Counted from the stretch's first letter, positions 27,701 through 36,527 are shown. The stretch: DNA of 64,000 nt from Terriglobus roseus (GCF_900105625.1 NZ_FNSD01000001.1:3534001-3598000), one strand, 5' to 3'. The notes: a model not told the origin generated them from the sequence alone. Numbers and translations are program-made.

Positions 27701-28322
27701 CTACAACCTGAACGGCGAGTACGCTCGTGCTATCAACAACACGCCAAACCGCTTCACCTTCGGTGGCACTTACGAGCTGCCCTTCGGTCGTGGCAAGGCA
27801 TTCCTCTCCGGCAGCAAGTGGCTTGATCTGGCCGTGGGCGGCTGGAGCGCGAACATGACCTTTATTGGTCAGAGTGGCGGACCGCTTCCCATCCAGCAGT
27901 TCACAAACAACAACTCCAGCCTGCTCGGCACATCGGTGCAGCGTCCAAACCTGATCCAGGGGATCAATCCCTGCACCACGGGTTCTGTACAGCAGCGCCT
28001 TGGAGTCGGTGGACGTACGCCTTACCTGAACGCTGCAGCCTTCCAGGACGTGCCCGTCGGACAGTTCGGCAATGCTCCTCGCACCATCGGCGGCTGCTCC
28101 TCGCCCGGTTATCGCAATGCGGACGTCTCGGTCTTTAAGGAGTTTCAAACCGAGCGCGTGCACTACCGGTTCCAGGCTGAAGCACTCAATGCCTTTAACA
28201 CACCGCAGTTCGCACTTACCTCGAACGGCCTGAAGACCAACTCCGGCTCCTTCGGTGCAGTTTCCACCAACGCGATCAACTTCCCGCGCTTCATCTCGCT
28301 GGGTGGACGTATCTCGTTCTAA
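24792..28322 (+). CDS. TonB-dependent receptor, Oar-like, with carboxypeptidase-regulatory domain
   Basis: 1176 aa. The start is GTG 24792, chosen by the GGAGGAAG site 6 bases upstream; the frame is open back to 24654 but without a better signal. Signal peptide to about residue 27 (ending MHAQ), then a CarboxypepD_reg-like domain (about 30-115, GVVKDATGSAVPNAEV), a plug region (YEVDGVPITDF, AEAGRTGGGNFNTLLKSGSN) and a large beta-barrel ending in a terminal Phe (GGRISF). This family is abundant in Acidobacteriota and takes up large ligands, probably oligosaccharides or peptides. No SusD partner or hydrolase is adjacent, so the ligand is unknown. Confidence 0.93.
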   Translation: MSRISRFACPIAFAAVVISAAAPMHAQSYYGTLKGVVKDATGSAVPNAEVTMTDVGTKITRKTVTSGSGEYVFNAVDPGTFNISVSATGFQGYERKAVVVATQQVVAVDLPIAVGSSTTVVEVTATEPLVDSATASNGQVFDTQKMVDLPNLGRNPFLLTKLNNNVTATGDPRFNRFQDQSGSSAISVAGGPINMNNYEVDGVPITDFSNRAVIIPSVEAVQEMKIQANTYDAEAGRTGGGNFNTLLKSGSNTLHGNLYGSTRQSNWAANTWNNNFNGTGRPVTTQYSYEGSVGGPIWKDRLFFNVTEEGYRQRSPLAADYYLPTDLERSGDFSQTKVKDSAGNIVPLNIYDPSTATSGNRTAYAGNRLPALNAVAVKALAALPRCVGSCISNTTVYGSPNFHPTDILGDRADEFIGKVDFQVLKRWLANASYMHYGSKEPGGDPLGSFAGASSSYLLYRKVDAVTLNNVITLTPTTVLTVGYGQNRFPNNTLDLTSNYNTATQLGIQGPFGTSVQKQAFPELAFSQLPQLGTNNSGPQVYYSRQIVAGIAKSMGRQSVKLGYVFRSISVDFTNVSTANGVFNISNTFTAINPTAKNGPAGQQTGADLADFLLGYPTSGSVQTTSKIALNVRYHAAYLQDDIRVNDKLSINAGLRYEYELGIYERNNRYAVGFDRNVNSPLAASASVATKGGIEFAGVNGYPTHTGNNSHIKFAPRAGFVYQPHGNMVVRGGYGVFYAPIYYSASASLAPGYTATTTYIASNNSNYTPANSITSPYATLQPPTGNSLGLSQGIGSSVTTIDQFRRNPIVQQYSFDIEQELPGKIALQIGYVGSKGRNLLPGNGTTANIDQINPSAIPYGIGSCPANTGASLSTFLGSSSRNPYAGNGGSGVIGAASVSNSQLCRPFPQFSSVSLQQSTSKSLYNALNVKGQRAFHHGLTVISTYTWSSNWDATYGQGSSLNVGANGPQNIYNLNGEYARAINNTPNRFTFGGTYELPFGRGKAFLSGSKWLDLAVGGWSANMTFIGQSGGPLPIQQFTNNNSSLLGTSVQRPNLIQGINPCTTGSVQQRLGVGGRTPYLNAAAFQDVPVGQFGNAPRTIGGCSSPGYRNADVSVFKEFQTERVHYRFQAEALNAFNTPQFALTSNGLKTNSGSFGAVSTNAINFPRFISLGGRISF

Positions 28323-28346
28323 TTGCTGGGCATCACCAATCGGAAC

Positions 28347-28372
28347 GGGTGCGGCTCCGGCTGCACCCTTTT
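28347..28372 (+). terminator. Terminator after the TonB receptor
   Basis: GGGTGC...GCACCC stem (28347-28352 with 28363-28368), followed by TTTT. Confidence 0.75.
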
Positions 28373-28502
28373 CGTTGCCACTGAAATCGTGCCTTGCGTA
28401 TTTCGCATCTTCAACCGGGCGTCCGCATCTGAATAAAGACCGGCTTGATCGTAGTTCGCAGGCCGCATACACTTGTATTTGAGTTCTGAAGGAGATTCGC
28501 CC

Positions 28503-28895
28503 ATGGCCACTGCCGTTACCACGCCCGAGGTTGTTACCGCGCCGGAGATCGTCAACGCGCCCGCCACGCAGCCGGTGAACCTGACCCCCTCCGCGCAGGC
28601 GAAGGTGAAGGAGATCATGGCGACGCAGGACCCCCTCCCCGCCGGCCTTCGTATCGGCGTCGTCGGTGGTGGCTGCTCGGGCTTCCAGTACTCGATGAGC
28701 TTTGAGAACCAGCAGGGCATGATGGACAAGGTTGTCCGCTTTGACGATCTGAAGGTCTTTGTCGACGCCACGAGCGCCATGTATCTGAACGGCTGCATCG
28801 TCGACTACGTTGAGACGCTGGAGGCGGCTGGCTTCAAGTTTGAGAATCCCCAGGTCAAGAGCACCTGCGGCTGCGGCTCATCGTTCTCCGTCTAG
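28503..28895 (+). CDS. erpA: Iron-sulfur cluster carrier, ErpA/IscA/HesB type
   Basis: 130 aa. After a low-complexity Thr/Ala/Val-rich N-terminus of about 25 residues, the A-type scaffold appears: LRIGVVGGGCSGFQYSM with the first Cys, and the C-terminal STCGCGSSFSV with the Cys pair. A-type carriers take clusters from the Isc/Suf machinery to target apoproteins. Length and motifs suit ErpA, but IscA or SufA cannot be excluded. ATG 28503 has GAAGGAG upstream. A strong terminator follows; the cysteine desulfurase of this window is 33 kb away. Confidence 0.9.
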   Translation: MATAVTTPEVVTAPEIVNAPATQPVNLTPSAQAKVKEIMATQDPLPAGLRIGVVGGGCSGFQYSMSFENQQGMMDKVVRFDDLKVFVDATSAMYLNGCIVDYVETLEAAGFKFENPQVKSTCGCGSSFSV

Positions 28896-28910
28896 GACGT
28901 CCGAACTATC

Positions 28911-28946
28911 GACAGAAAAGGCCCGCTTCGGCGGGCCTTTTCTGTC
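28911..28946. terminator. Intrinsic terminator after erpA
   Basis: Perfect 16-bp stem (28911-28926 with 28931-28946), TTCG loop, with TTTT in the descending arm. Confidence 0.92.
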
Positions 28947-29043
28947 ATGTGATGTACGACGGAACGGCCTGAAAAGACCGGACCGCGCGTTTGCGACACC
29001 TTACCGGCGGCAAGCCGTCTAAAATCGTGCAGGCCCATTTCTT

Positions 29044-30261
29044 GTGACAGAATTCACCGTAAAACTCGCCGACGAACGCGGCCGTGTGCAGGAGCAGACG
29101 CACCCCGCGGCCACCGCGGAAGAACTGCGGGCGCGTTTCACCCAGGCCGGTTACCTGGTGTATTCGGTCAAGCCGCGCACGGCGATGGGCAGCGGCGGTC
29201 GCAACAAGAAGGTCGGCCTGCAGAACTTCCTGGTTTTCAATCAGCAGTTCGTCACACTGATCCGCGCCGGACTGCCCATTCCCGGATCGCTGGAGCTACT
29301 CGCGCGTCGTCAGCGCGACCTGAACTTCAAAGCGCAGCTCGAAAACGTCGCGGCACGCGTCAAGACTGGTGAATCCCTCTCAGGCGCCTTCGACGCGCAG
29401 GGCGGCTTTCCGCTGATCTTCACAACGACACTGCTGGCCGGCGAGCGTTCCGGAAACCTGGAAGAGGTTTTGCAGCGCTACACGGATTTCCAGCGCGTTT
29501 CGCTGACCGTGACGAAGAAGCTCAAGTCAGCGCTTGTCTACCCGGTGTTGCTGATCACGCTGGTGGTGGGTCTCTTCGTCTTCCTGATCTCGTTCGTGGT
29601 GCCGCGTTTTGCCACGCTTTACGACCAGCTCAACGCGCCGTTGCCGAAGATTACGCTGGTGCTCCTGTCCGTAGGCAATGCTGCGCAAAATTACGGACTC
29701 TACGCGATCCCATTGCTGCTACTTGGCGGGTTCCTGATCTATCGCTGGTCGAAGACCGACAAAGGTGCGAGCGCCATCGACAAGCTTCGGCTTGGTGTCC
29801 CGCTGCTTGGCGTCATCTGGCTGAAGTACCAGGTCGCACTCTTTTCGCGGACGCTCTCCACGCTGCTGACTGGCGGCCTGCCACTGGTGCCGTCACTCGA
29901 GACGGCAGCACGATCGATCTCCTCGCGCCAGGTTTCCAACGCGGTCTTCTCATCGGTCACACAGGTGCGCGAAGGTCAGCGCCTGAGCACATCGCTTGAA
30001 GGCACGCGGGTCTTCCCGGAACTGGCCATCGAGATGATCGAAGTCGGCGAATCTACCGGCGCTTTGCCGACCATGCTGAATTCTGTCGCAGGCTTCTTCG
30101 AAGAAGACGTTGAAACGTCGCTCGCCGGCGTTCTTTCGCTCATCGAGCCAACCTTGCTCATCTTCATGGGCGTCGTCGTCGCGGTCATTCTCATCTCGCT
30201 CTATCTGCCCATCCTGCAGCTCGGCGCGGGCGGCATCAACGGTTCCACTTCCGGTCAGTAG
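29044..30261 (+). CDS. pilC: Type IV pilus/type II secretion inner-membrane platform protein
   Basis: 405 aa, normal for PilC/GspF. Two homologous T2SSF domains, each with a long amphipathic cytoplasmic part and membrane helices: the first contains VTLIRAGLPIPGSLELLARRQ and TTLLAGERSGNLEEVLQRY, the second TLSTLLTGGLPLVPSLETAARS and EMIEVGESTGALPTML, with a final helix near residue 380. It anchors the assembly ATPase and drives pilin insertion. The start is GTG 29044. It leads the cluster pilC-pilB and, after an intervening esterase gene, the PilM/N/O-like genes. Confidence 0.92.
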   Translation: MTEFTVKLADERGRVQEQTHPAATAEELRARFTQAGYLVYSVKPRTAMGSGGRNKKVGLQNFLVFNQQFVTLIRAGLPIPGSLELLARRQRDLNFKAQLENVAARVKTGESLSGAFDAQGGFPLIFTTTLLAGERSGNLEEVLQRYTDFQRVSLTVTKKLKSALVYPVLLITLVVGLFVFLISFVVPRFATLYDQLNAPLPKITLVLLSVGNAAQNYGLYAIPLLLLGGFLIYRWSKTDKGASAIDKLRLGVPLLGVIWLKYQVALFSRTLSTLLTGGLPLVPSLETAARSISSRQVSNAVFSSVTQVREGQRLSTSLEGTRVFPELAIEMIEVGESTGALPTMLNSVAGFFEEDVETSLAGVLSLIEPTLLIFMGVVVAVILISLYLPILQLGAGGINGSTSGQ

Positions 30262-30294
30262 CGCCTTCCATCCAAGGTTCCAGGAGTTCAAGAC

Positions 30295-31926
30295 ATGGCC
30301 TCGCCCCTAGCCATACCCATCGCCAACCCCGAACTGAATGAGACCGAGCGCGCACAATTGATGGCGCGACGTTACCACTGTGAGTTCGTCGATCTACGCG
30401 ACTTCAAAATCCAGCATGAGCTTGTAAAGTCCGTCCCGGTTGAGCTGATGTTCCGCTACAACTTCATCCCACTGGAGCAGCTTGGCGATCGTCTTGTCAT
30501 TGCTGTCAGCGATCCTTCGCGCCTGATGGTCCTGGACGAGATCAGCGGTCTACTTGGCACGCGCCTGATGACGCGCGTGGCGACGCTCTCGCAGATTACT
30601 GACCTGCTCAAGAAGACCGAGCAGTCACAGCGTGTCCTCGAAGAAGCCAGCGAAGGTATGACCTTCGACGTCCTAAGTGCTGAGGACAATCCGGACGAAA
30701 ACATTTCCATCGAACGGCTGACGAGCGAAGACGATATTTCGCCCATCATCCGACTTGTCGACACGACGATCTTCTCCGCGCTCGAGCGCCGTGCTTCGGA
30801 CATTCACCTTGAGACCTATGACGATTCGCTGCTCGTGAAGTACCGCATCGACGGCGTGTTGCAGCAGGCCATGGCTCCCATTGCACGGGAGCATCACCAG
30901 ACCATCCTCTCCCGCATCAAGGTCATGAGCGAGCTCGACATCGCCGAACGTCGCGTCCCGCAGGACGGTCGTTTCCGTGTCCGCTACAAGGGCCGCCTCA
31001 TCGACTTCCGCGTCTCCATCATGCCCACCGTGCACGGCGAAAACTGCGTGCTCCGCGTGCTCGACAAAGAGTCGATGAGCGAGAAATTCAAAAAGCTCTC
31101 GCTCGATGTCGTCGGCTTCGGTGCAGAGGATCTGCGGCGCTTCCGTAAGTACATCAAGGAGCCGTACGGCATGGTGCTGGTCACGGGGCCGACCGGTTCC
31201 GGTAAGACCACCACGCTCTACGCCGCGCTGAATGAGATCAAGAGCGAAGAAGACAAGATCATCACCATTGAGGATCCCGTCGAGTACCAGATCCGCGGCA
31301 TCACGCAGATCCCCGTCAACGAGAAGAAGGGCCTCACCTTCGCACGAGGTCTACGCTCCATCCTTCGTCACGATCCCGACAAGATCCTTGTCGGTGAAAT
31401 CCGCGACGCAGAGACCGCGCAGATCGCCATCAACTCCGCGCTTACGGGCCATCTTGTCTTCACGACGGTGCACGCAAACAACGTCGTCGACGTTCTCGGC
31501 CGATTCCTGAACATGGGCGTCGAGCCGTACAACTTCGTGTCGGCGTTGAACTGCATCCTGGCGCAGCGGCTGGTCCGTCAGATCTGCGATTTCTGCGCGA
31601 CCACGCGTACCTACAGCGACGCGGAGATGGTGGCAAACGGCCTGAACCCCGAAGAGTGGCAGGGACACCCATTCCGCGAGGGAACCGGCTGCATCGAGTG
31701 CAGTGGCACCGGTTTCCGCGGCCGTTCCGCCATCCACGAACTGCTGGAACTGGATGATGAGATCCGCGAACTGCTGCTGGTCAAGGCTCCCGGCTCCGAG
31801 ATCCGCCGTAAGGCAAAGGACAAGGGAATGCTCTTCCTGCGCGACTCGGCTCTCGAGCGTGTCCGTGCCGGCATCACAACCATGCACGAGATCAACAAGG
31901 TCACATTCATTGAGAGCGGTCGGTAA
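30295..31926 (+). CDS. pilB: Type IV pilus/type II secretion assembly ATPase
   Basis: 543 aa. An N-terminal MshEN-type domain (about 15-130) precedes the hexameric ATPase core: Walker A GPTGSGKTTT (about residue 298), the Asp box, and Walker B region LVGEIRDAETA (about 365) with nearby conserved His. A four-Cys zinc subdomain follows (CDFC about 431 and CIECSG about 466), as in GspE/PilB extension ATPases. It powers pilus or pseudopilus assembly. It starts 33 bases after pilC. Naming it pilB rather than gspE rests on the PilM/N/O-like genes downstream. Confidence 0.92.
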   Translation: MASPLAIPIANPELNETERAQLMARRYHCEFVDLRDFKIQHELVKSVPVELMFRYNFIPLEQLGDRLVIAVSDPSRLMVLDEISGLLGTRLMTRVATLSQITDLLKKTEQSQRVLEEASEGMTFDVLSAEDNPDENISIERLTSEDDISPIIRLVDTTIFSALERRASDIHLETYDDSLLVKYRIDGVLQQAMAPIAREHHQTILSRIKVMSELDIAERRVPQDGRFRVRYKGRLIDFRVSIMPTVHGENCVLRVLDKESMSEKFKKLSLDVVGFGAEDLRRFRKYIKEPYGMVLVTGPTGSGKTTTLYAALNEIKSEEDKIITIEDPVEYQIRGITQIPVNEKKGLTFARGLRSILRHDPDKILVGEIRDAETAQIAINSALTGHLVFTTVHANNVVDVLGRFLNMGVEPYNFVSALNCILAQRLVRQICDFCATTRTYSDAEMVANGLNPEEWQGHPFREGTGCIECSGTGFRGRSAIHELLELDDEIRELLLVKAPGSEIRRKAKDKGMLFLRDSALERVRAGITTMHEINKVTFIESGR

Positions 31927-32178
31927 TTTTCCTCTGGTTCCATATAGGAACCAGCGATGAGTTCATCTGCAACTTATCACCAGGTGGGAATGTCGATTTG
32001 CTCGACAATACAGAAGTGAATGATGAACGTTGAGTGCCTCCTCAGCGAACCGATCGATTGCCGACGGCTGCGTTGTCTCGCATTCAGTGTCGCGAGTTGA
32101 GGTGGCAGATCTATACGAAGCTGATAGTAAATCTGTGATCGCTTGCTGAGTCTAGTCGCCGTTGGGAAATGGAGAAGC
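31927..32178. other. Intergenic stretch between pilB and the esterase
   Basis: About 250 bases. I see no gene, strong hairpin or clear promoter; base composition is somewhat lower in GC than the flanks. Confidence 0.4.
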
Positions 32179-33132
32179 ATGAAAATGAAGCTCTGGATTC
32201 CCTCTCTACTCGGATCGCTGATGACTGCGAGCCTCTTTGCGCAGAAGATCAGCGACCAACCCAAGGCTCCCGAATTGTCGGTGGTCAGCGCCGCCGGGCT
32301 TATGGGACCACCAGAATTTCAGGCTCTCCCGAGCAAGCCGGCTGACTTTCGATATTCCTATGGCCCGAATGCGGATCAGTTCGGGGAGTTACGCGTCCCG
32401 TCGAATACGGGTCCGCATCCCGTCGCGATCCTGATCCACGGCGGTTGCTGGAGGGCGGATTACTCCACTCTGCGCGATTTGGCTCCAATGGCCGATGCGC
32501 TCAAAGCCAAGGGGATCGCGACATGGAACATAGAGTATCGACGACTCTCACAGTCGGGCGGCGGCTGGCCGGGAACATATCTGGATGTGGGTAAGGGCGC
32601 CGATTATCTGCGCATCATCGCGGAGCGACATCGACTCGACCTCTCACGTGTCATCCTCGTAGGACATTCAGCCGGTGGGCACCTGGCCATGTGGGCGGCT
32701 TCGCGTTCCAGGCTCGCGGCCGGTAGTCCACTGCATGTCAACGATCCGCTTCCAATCCGAGGCGTGGTCAATCTTGCTGGCACGGCAGACATGGAGGCGT
32801 TTATTCCATTCGAACAGGATGCCTGTGCCGAATCGGTAGTGGAAGAACTTCTGGGCGGAAAACCCTTTGAGGTTCCGGAACACTACGAACAAGCATCTGC
32901 AATAAGGAGGTTGCCCATTGGCGTTTCGCAAATTCTCTTCTGGGGCCGGAAGGACCAGGTTGTTCCGATGTCACTGGGCGAACGCTACATAAATGCTGCG
33001 AAGGATGCCGGTGACTCTGTGCGCCTTATAGCCTTCCCAACGGTAGGGCATTTCGAGATCGCCAGTCCGTTCTCCGTGACATGGCCGACAATTGAAAGTG
33101 AGATCGCCTTGCTCCTTCAAAAGAAACCATGA
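32179..33132 (+). CDS. Secreted alpha/beta-hydrolase (esterase/arylformamidase-like)
   Basis: 317 aa. Signal peptide of about 20 residues (MKMKLWIPSLLGSLMTASLFAQ), then an esterase core: oxyanion motif ILIHGGCWR, nucleophile elbow VGHSAGGHLAMWA (Ser near residue 168), Asp in GRKDQVVP and His in VGHFEIASPF. The family includes kynurenine-formamidase-like and BD-FAE carbohydrate esterases; the substrate cannot be told. ATG 32179 has GGAGAAG upstream. It sits between pilB and the PilM-like gene and looks like an insertion into the pilus cluster. Confidence 0.85.
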   Translation: MKMKLWIPSLLGSLMTASLFAQKISDQPKAPELSVVSAAGLMGPPEFQALPSKPADFRYSYGPNADQFGELRVPSNTGPHPVAILIHGGCWRADYSTLRDLAPMADALKAKGIATWNIEYRRLSQSGGGWPGTYLDVGKGADYLRIIAERHRLDLSRVILVGHSAGGHLAMWAASRSRLAAGSPLHVNDPLPIRGVVNLAGTADMEAFIPFEQDACAESVVEELLGGKPFEVPEHYEQASAIRRLPIGVSQILFWGRKDQVVPMSLGERYINAAKDAGDSVRLIAFPTVGHFEIASPFSVTWPTIESEIALLLQKKP

Positions 33133-33352
33133 GTTGGAATTCTGGGTCTGTCAAAGCTGAATCCTTGGGTGAGAATGTTCCTTCTGTGATCTCGGCGCCA
33201 GAGAACTTTGCGACGTCGATCACCGGGGGCAACTGAGGAGCACCCGTGGATGGCCCATGCGCCTTGTTCGCGAACCACGGGTTAATCTGCAAGTCGAATC
33301 CTCTGTTGGTGAATCCCAGGCCGATGCACTCGTTGACGTTTTTGGGTGCCAT
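33129..33352 (-). pseudogene. Possible gene remnant on the minus strand
   Basis: From an ATG at 33352 the minus frame reads a balanced, protein-like stretch (for example NECIGLGFTNRGFDLQINP) for about 75 residues, with good codon usage until it runs into the antisense of the esterase end and stops at 33026. Upstream, the same frame continues for 13 more codons to a stop. No family is recognised. It could be the tail of a decayed gene left when the esterase arrived, or a small gene. Confidence 0.3.
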
Positions 33353-33423
33353 CCAACTGATGGGTGCTATCTCGTAGCGCCGTCGCCCGTCTCAAGCATG
33401 TAGTCTTTCAATAGCTTCAACGC

Positions 33424-34491
33424 ATGGCATCGCTTCTCCCCAAATCGACGATTCAGGTGCGCCCGCGCATTGCGGTAGAAGTGCGCCAAGAGGGTGTGTA
33501 TGCAGCCAGTGCCGGCGATGCCGCGGGCCTGTTGGCGCAGATCGCCTCTGCACCGCTGCCCTCCGGAGCGGTTGTGCCGTCGCTGCGCGTTGGCAACATT
33601 GTCGATCGGATCGCGGTTATCGCCGCACTGAAGCGGGTACTGCCTGCTGTGCAGGTCGGCAAAGGGCGCGATGTGACGTTGATCGTGCCGGATACCGCCG
33701 TTCGCGTTCTGCTGCTGGACTTTGACGAGATCCCCTCCAAAGCCGAAGATGCGCTGCCTGTGCTGCGCTTCCGGCTGGCGAAGCTGCTGCCCTTCAACCC
33801 GGAGCTGGCACAGGTGAGCTACCAGGTGATGAGCCGCCACGCCATGGTGCTGCAGGTTCTGGTCGTCGCCATACCAAATGAAGTCCTGGCAGAGTACGAA
33901 TCGGTCGTACGTGAGGCTGGGTTCGAGCCGGGCGCCGTCCTGTCAAGCACCATTGCCATTGCCGCCGCAATCGACGAGGCGGGCACTTCCGCAGCGCTTG
34001 TGGTGAACGGCAGTGAGTTTGCCGTGACGACTGCAATTCTGCGCCGGGGCGAGTTGCTGCTGCACCGGACGCTCGAACTCAAGTCTCAGACCCTGGCCGA
34101 GGCAGCCGCGCTCGTTGCCCAGGAACCGGCAAACGTCGCCATGAACGCGGAGATCGCGCGGGCTTCGTTCCTCGCAACTGGCGAAGACAGCGAAGTTGCC
34201 GTGGCAGAGATGCTGCAGGAAAGCGTCCTGCGCGATCTTGACGATCCCGACCGCGCCGAGCTGGAGCTGTTGCAGTCCATCTCCGTTGCCGCGGCTTACT
34301 TTGAAGATTCGCTCGCTGTCGCGCCGGAGGAGATCCTGACCGCCGGCACACTCTCGCCCGAGGCACTCGGACCCATGCTGGCCGAGACCGGTTTGCGCGC
34401 GCGGGATGTTCTGCAGTCGACCGATCTGCTCACCACAACGTCTATTCCGCGCGGCCTGCTCGCGGGCCTTCGAGGAGCGTTGAAGAGCTAG
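33424..34491 (+). CDS. PilM-like assembly protein
   Basis: 355 aa with an actin-like (PilM/GspL cytoplasmic) layout: an N-terminal strand region IAVEVRQEGVYAA, the segment VTLIVPDTAVRVLLLDFDEIP, then LRFRLAKLLPF and a C-terminal domain with AALVVNGSEFAVTTAILRRG. PilM binds the cytoplasmic tail of PilN and links the ATPase motor to the periplasmic complex. It starts the run PilM, PilN, PilO and PilP-like proteins plus a pseudopilin-like protein, each overlapping or touching the next. The family call rests on context as much as on motifs. Confidence 0.7.
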   Translation: MASLLPKSTIQVRPRIAVEVRQEGVYAASAGDAAGLLAQIASAPLPSGAVVPSLRVGNIVDRIAVIAALKRVLPAVQVGKGRDVTLIVPDTAVRVLLLDFDEIPSKAEDALPVLRFRLAKLLPFNPELAQVSYQVMSRHAMVLQVLVVAIPNEVLAEYESVVREAGFEPGAVLSSTIAIAAAIDEAGTSAALVVNGSEFAVTTAILRRGELLLHRTLELKSQTLAEAAALVAQEPANVAMNAEIARASFLATGEDSEVAVAEMLQESVLRDLDDPDRAELELLQSISVAAAYFEDSLAVAPEEILTAGTLSPEALGPMLAETGLRARDVLQSTDLLTTTSIPRGLLAGLRGALKS

Positions 34492-34492
34492 C

Positions 34493-35275
34493 GTGCGCGT
34501 CTCCATCAATCTCGCAACACGGCCGTATGTTGAGCTTGACCGCCTTCTGCGGCAACTCCGCATCGCCATCGGCGTGCTCGCCGTGGTGGCCGCTGGTATG
34601 GGCATCTGGCTGCACACCATGACGGCGCGTGCTCGCGAACAGCGGAGCCAGCTTGATCGCCTAAACGCGCAGGCGGATACGCTGCAGCGCGAACGCGCCG
34701 CTAACGAAGCCCGGCTGCGCCAGCCCGTCAACGCCGCGACTCTGGGCCGAAACCATTTTCTGAACACTCTCTTCGCACGCAAGGCATTTTCGTGGACCGC
34801 CGTCCTGATGGACCTGGAAGACGTCATGCCGACCGGTGTGCAGGTGACCTCCATCGAGCCGATCATTGCGTCTACGGGCGAGGTTACGATTCGTCTGCGC
34901 GTCCTGGGCGAGCGGGAGCGGACGGTGGAATTGGTGCGCAACTTGGAGCACTCCAAGCGGTTCATCTCTCCGCGGCTTGCAGGCGAGGCGCAGCAGACGG
35001 CTAATCGCACTGGCGCGACCACGATCGGTGCGAACGGTCTGCCACAACTCGTGGCAGCTACAGGCGCTAACGGACTGCCGGCAATCTCCGGCGTTGAGTT
35101 TGAGATCGTCTCCGGCTACAACCCACTGCAGCCCCGCATGCGTGAGAAGACTGCGCCACACACGGCGCCTGCCGCGGACGCAGCAGACGATGCCCCCGCA
35201 CCCAAGCGCAAGCAGAAGGTTCCGGCAACACCGCAGCTCTCGCCCACTACAGGCGGAAGGGCTGGTGCGCGATGA
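34493..35275 (+). CDS. PilN-like bitopic assembly protein
   Basis: 260 aa from GTG 34493, one base after the previous stop. The very N-terminus VSINLATRPY resembles the PilN peptide (INLLPWR-type) that binds PilM. One transmembrane helix at about residues 22-40, a coiled-coil segment (about 42-80), then a ferredoxin-like periplasmic domain (FSWTAVLMDLEDVMPTGVQVTSIEP). The Pro/Ala/Lys-rich tail of about 50 residues is low complexity. It overlaps the next gene by 4 bases. Confidence 0.75.
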   Translation: MRVSINLATRPYVELDRLLRQLRIAIGVLAVVAAGMGIWLHTMTARAREQRSQLDRLNAQADTLQRERAANEARLRQPVNAATLGRNHFLNTLFARKAFSWTAVLMDLEDVMPTGVQVTSIEPIIASTGEVTIRLRVLGERERTVELVRNLEHSKRFISPRLAGEAQQTANRTGATTIGANGLPQLVAATGANGLPAISGVEFEIVSGYNPLQPRMREKTAPHTAPAADAADDAPAPKRKQKVPATPQLSPTTGGRAGAR

Positions 35276-35910
35276 GATTACCTTCCGGCATCACCGTCGC
35301 CGGTGGCAGCAATGAGGCCCGGCGCGAAAGCTTGCGTAAGGCTCTGTCGGTCCTTAACCTGCACTTTGCCGCGGCCGCCGCATTGTTGCTGCTGTGCCTG
35401 TACCTTGGCGTACGACTCTTTCTGGTTAGCGGCAGCACCGGCACGCAGGGGGACGAGGCCATCGTGATTGCTCAGTCCCGCGTGGCCGCAGCGGAGCTCG
35501 CAGCGAAGCCGCTGCGCGGCGTTGACACCAAGCTGGGCGAGTCTGAGACAGAGGCCACACGCTTTTACGAGGGTCGCCTGCCGTACGCTTACTCCGACGT
35601 TGCAACGTCCATCGGCGCGATCGCCAAGGCGAGCAACGTGCGGTGGAGCCGCGCCTCTTACGTGCAGACTGTGCCGACAAACGGCGTTACGGAGCTGCGC
35701 ATCGACGGCTCGGTCTCCGGGGAATACCGTAACGTTGCGGAGTTCATCAATGCCGTCGAACGTTCGAGGAGCTTTTTCCTCATTCAAAACCTTGCGCTCA
35801 GCGGCGCACAGGGTGGCCTGGTGAACCTGCAGTTGCGCATCGGTACCTACATCCGCGAGCCTATGCCAGTCTTTGCCTCCGCACAGGCCACTGCCGGGAG
35901 CCAGCCATGA
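35272..35910 (+). CDS. PilO-like bitopic assembly protein
   Basis: 212 aa. A cytoplasmic N-terminus (about 35 residues), one helix (AAAALLLLCLYLGVRLFLV), a short helical stem and a periplasmic domain of the PilO/GspM type ending in VNLQLRIGTYIREP. PilO pairs with PilN in the inner-membrane alignment complex. It overlaps both neighbours by 4 bases (ATGA), indicating tight translational coupling. Confidence 0.7.
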   Translation: MRLPSGITVAGGSNEARRESLRKALSVLNLHFAAAAALLLLCLYLGVRLFLVSGSTGTQGDEAIVIAQSRVAAAELAAKPLRGVDTKLGESETEATRFYEGRLPYAYSDVATSIGAIAKASNVRWSRASYVQTVPTNGVTELRIDGSVSGEYRNVAEFINAVERSRSFFLIQNLALSGAQGGLVNLQLRIGTYIREPMPVFASAQATAGSQP

Positions 35911-36527
35911 GCGCCCTTAAGGCCGGTACGGAAGATCGCAAAAAACTGATCGCAGCCGGCGCCTTCGGCGTGCTGGCCATCGGCTATGTCGCGTACACCT
36001 TCCTGGGGTCAAGCGGCAGCAGCAACGATGCATCAGTTCCTGCATCGCCGGTCGTCACGACCTCTGCGCCGGTGGCAACGAACACGGTAAGCCCCGCTGC
36101 CGTTGCCACGGCCCGCATCACGCCTTCCAAGCTCGATCCAGCGCTGCACCCTGAAGGCATGCTGTTGTCGGAATCGCTCGTCTACGCGGGTCGTGGTCGC
36201 AATATCTTCGCTGCTCCCGGCACGCAGGCAGAAGCGTCTGCACCGAAGATTCCGACGCCCGCCGCAACCGCGCGCTACGTCGCGCCCGTTCCCGTGAATA
36301 CCGGTCCGCCGCCACCGCCGCCCATTGACCTGCGCTTCTTTGGCACGGCGACGCGGCGAGACGGCATGCGTCAGGCTTTCCTGCTGCACGGTGAGGATGT
36401 CTTCGTCGCCAGCCCGGGCGATATCGTCAGCCGGCGGTACCGCATCGACGAGATCACCACGAATGCGACTACTGTTACCGACCTGACCAACAACAATCAG
36501 CAGCGCCTCCCGATGAGCCCGCAATGA
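35907..36527 (+). CDS. PilP/GspC-like periplasmic linker protein
   Basis: 206 aa. One N-terminal helix (LIAAGAFGVLAIGYVAYTFLG), a long flexible Ala/Pro/Thr-rich linker with a PPPPPP run near residue 134, and a C-terminal small beta domain (LRFFGTATRRDGMRQAFLLHGEDVFVASPGD) like the HR domain of GspC and PilP, which contacts the secretin. It lacks an obvious lipobox, so GspC is as good a comparison as PilP. It overlaps the next gene by 4 bases. Confidence 0.7.
   Translation: MSALKAGTEDRKKLIAAGAFGVLAIGYVAYTFLGSSGSSNDASVPASPVVTTSAPVATNTVSPAAVATARITPSKLDPALHPEGMLLSESLVYAGRGRNIFAAPGTQAEASAPKIPTPAATARYVAPVPVNTGPPPPPPIDLRFFGTATRRDGMRQAFLLHGEDVFVASPGDIVSRRYRIDEITTNATTVTDLTNNNQQRLPMSPQ

Noticed and set aside
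30874-30892. Hairpin GCTCCC-ATTGCAC-GGGAGC inside pilB
   Set aside because: Resembles the ATTGCAG-loop hairpins but has a different last loop base and lies inside conserved coding sequence.
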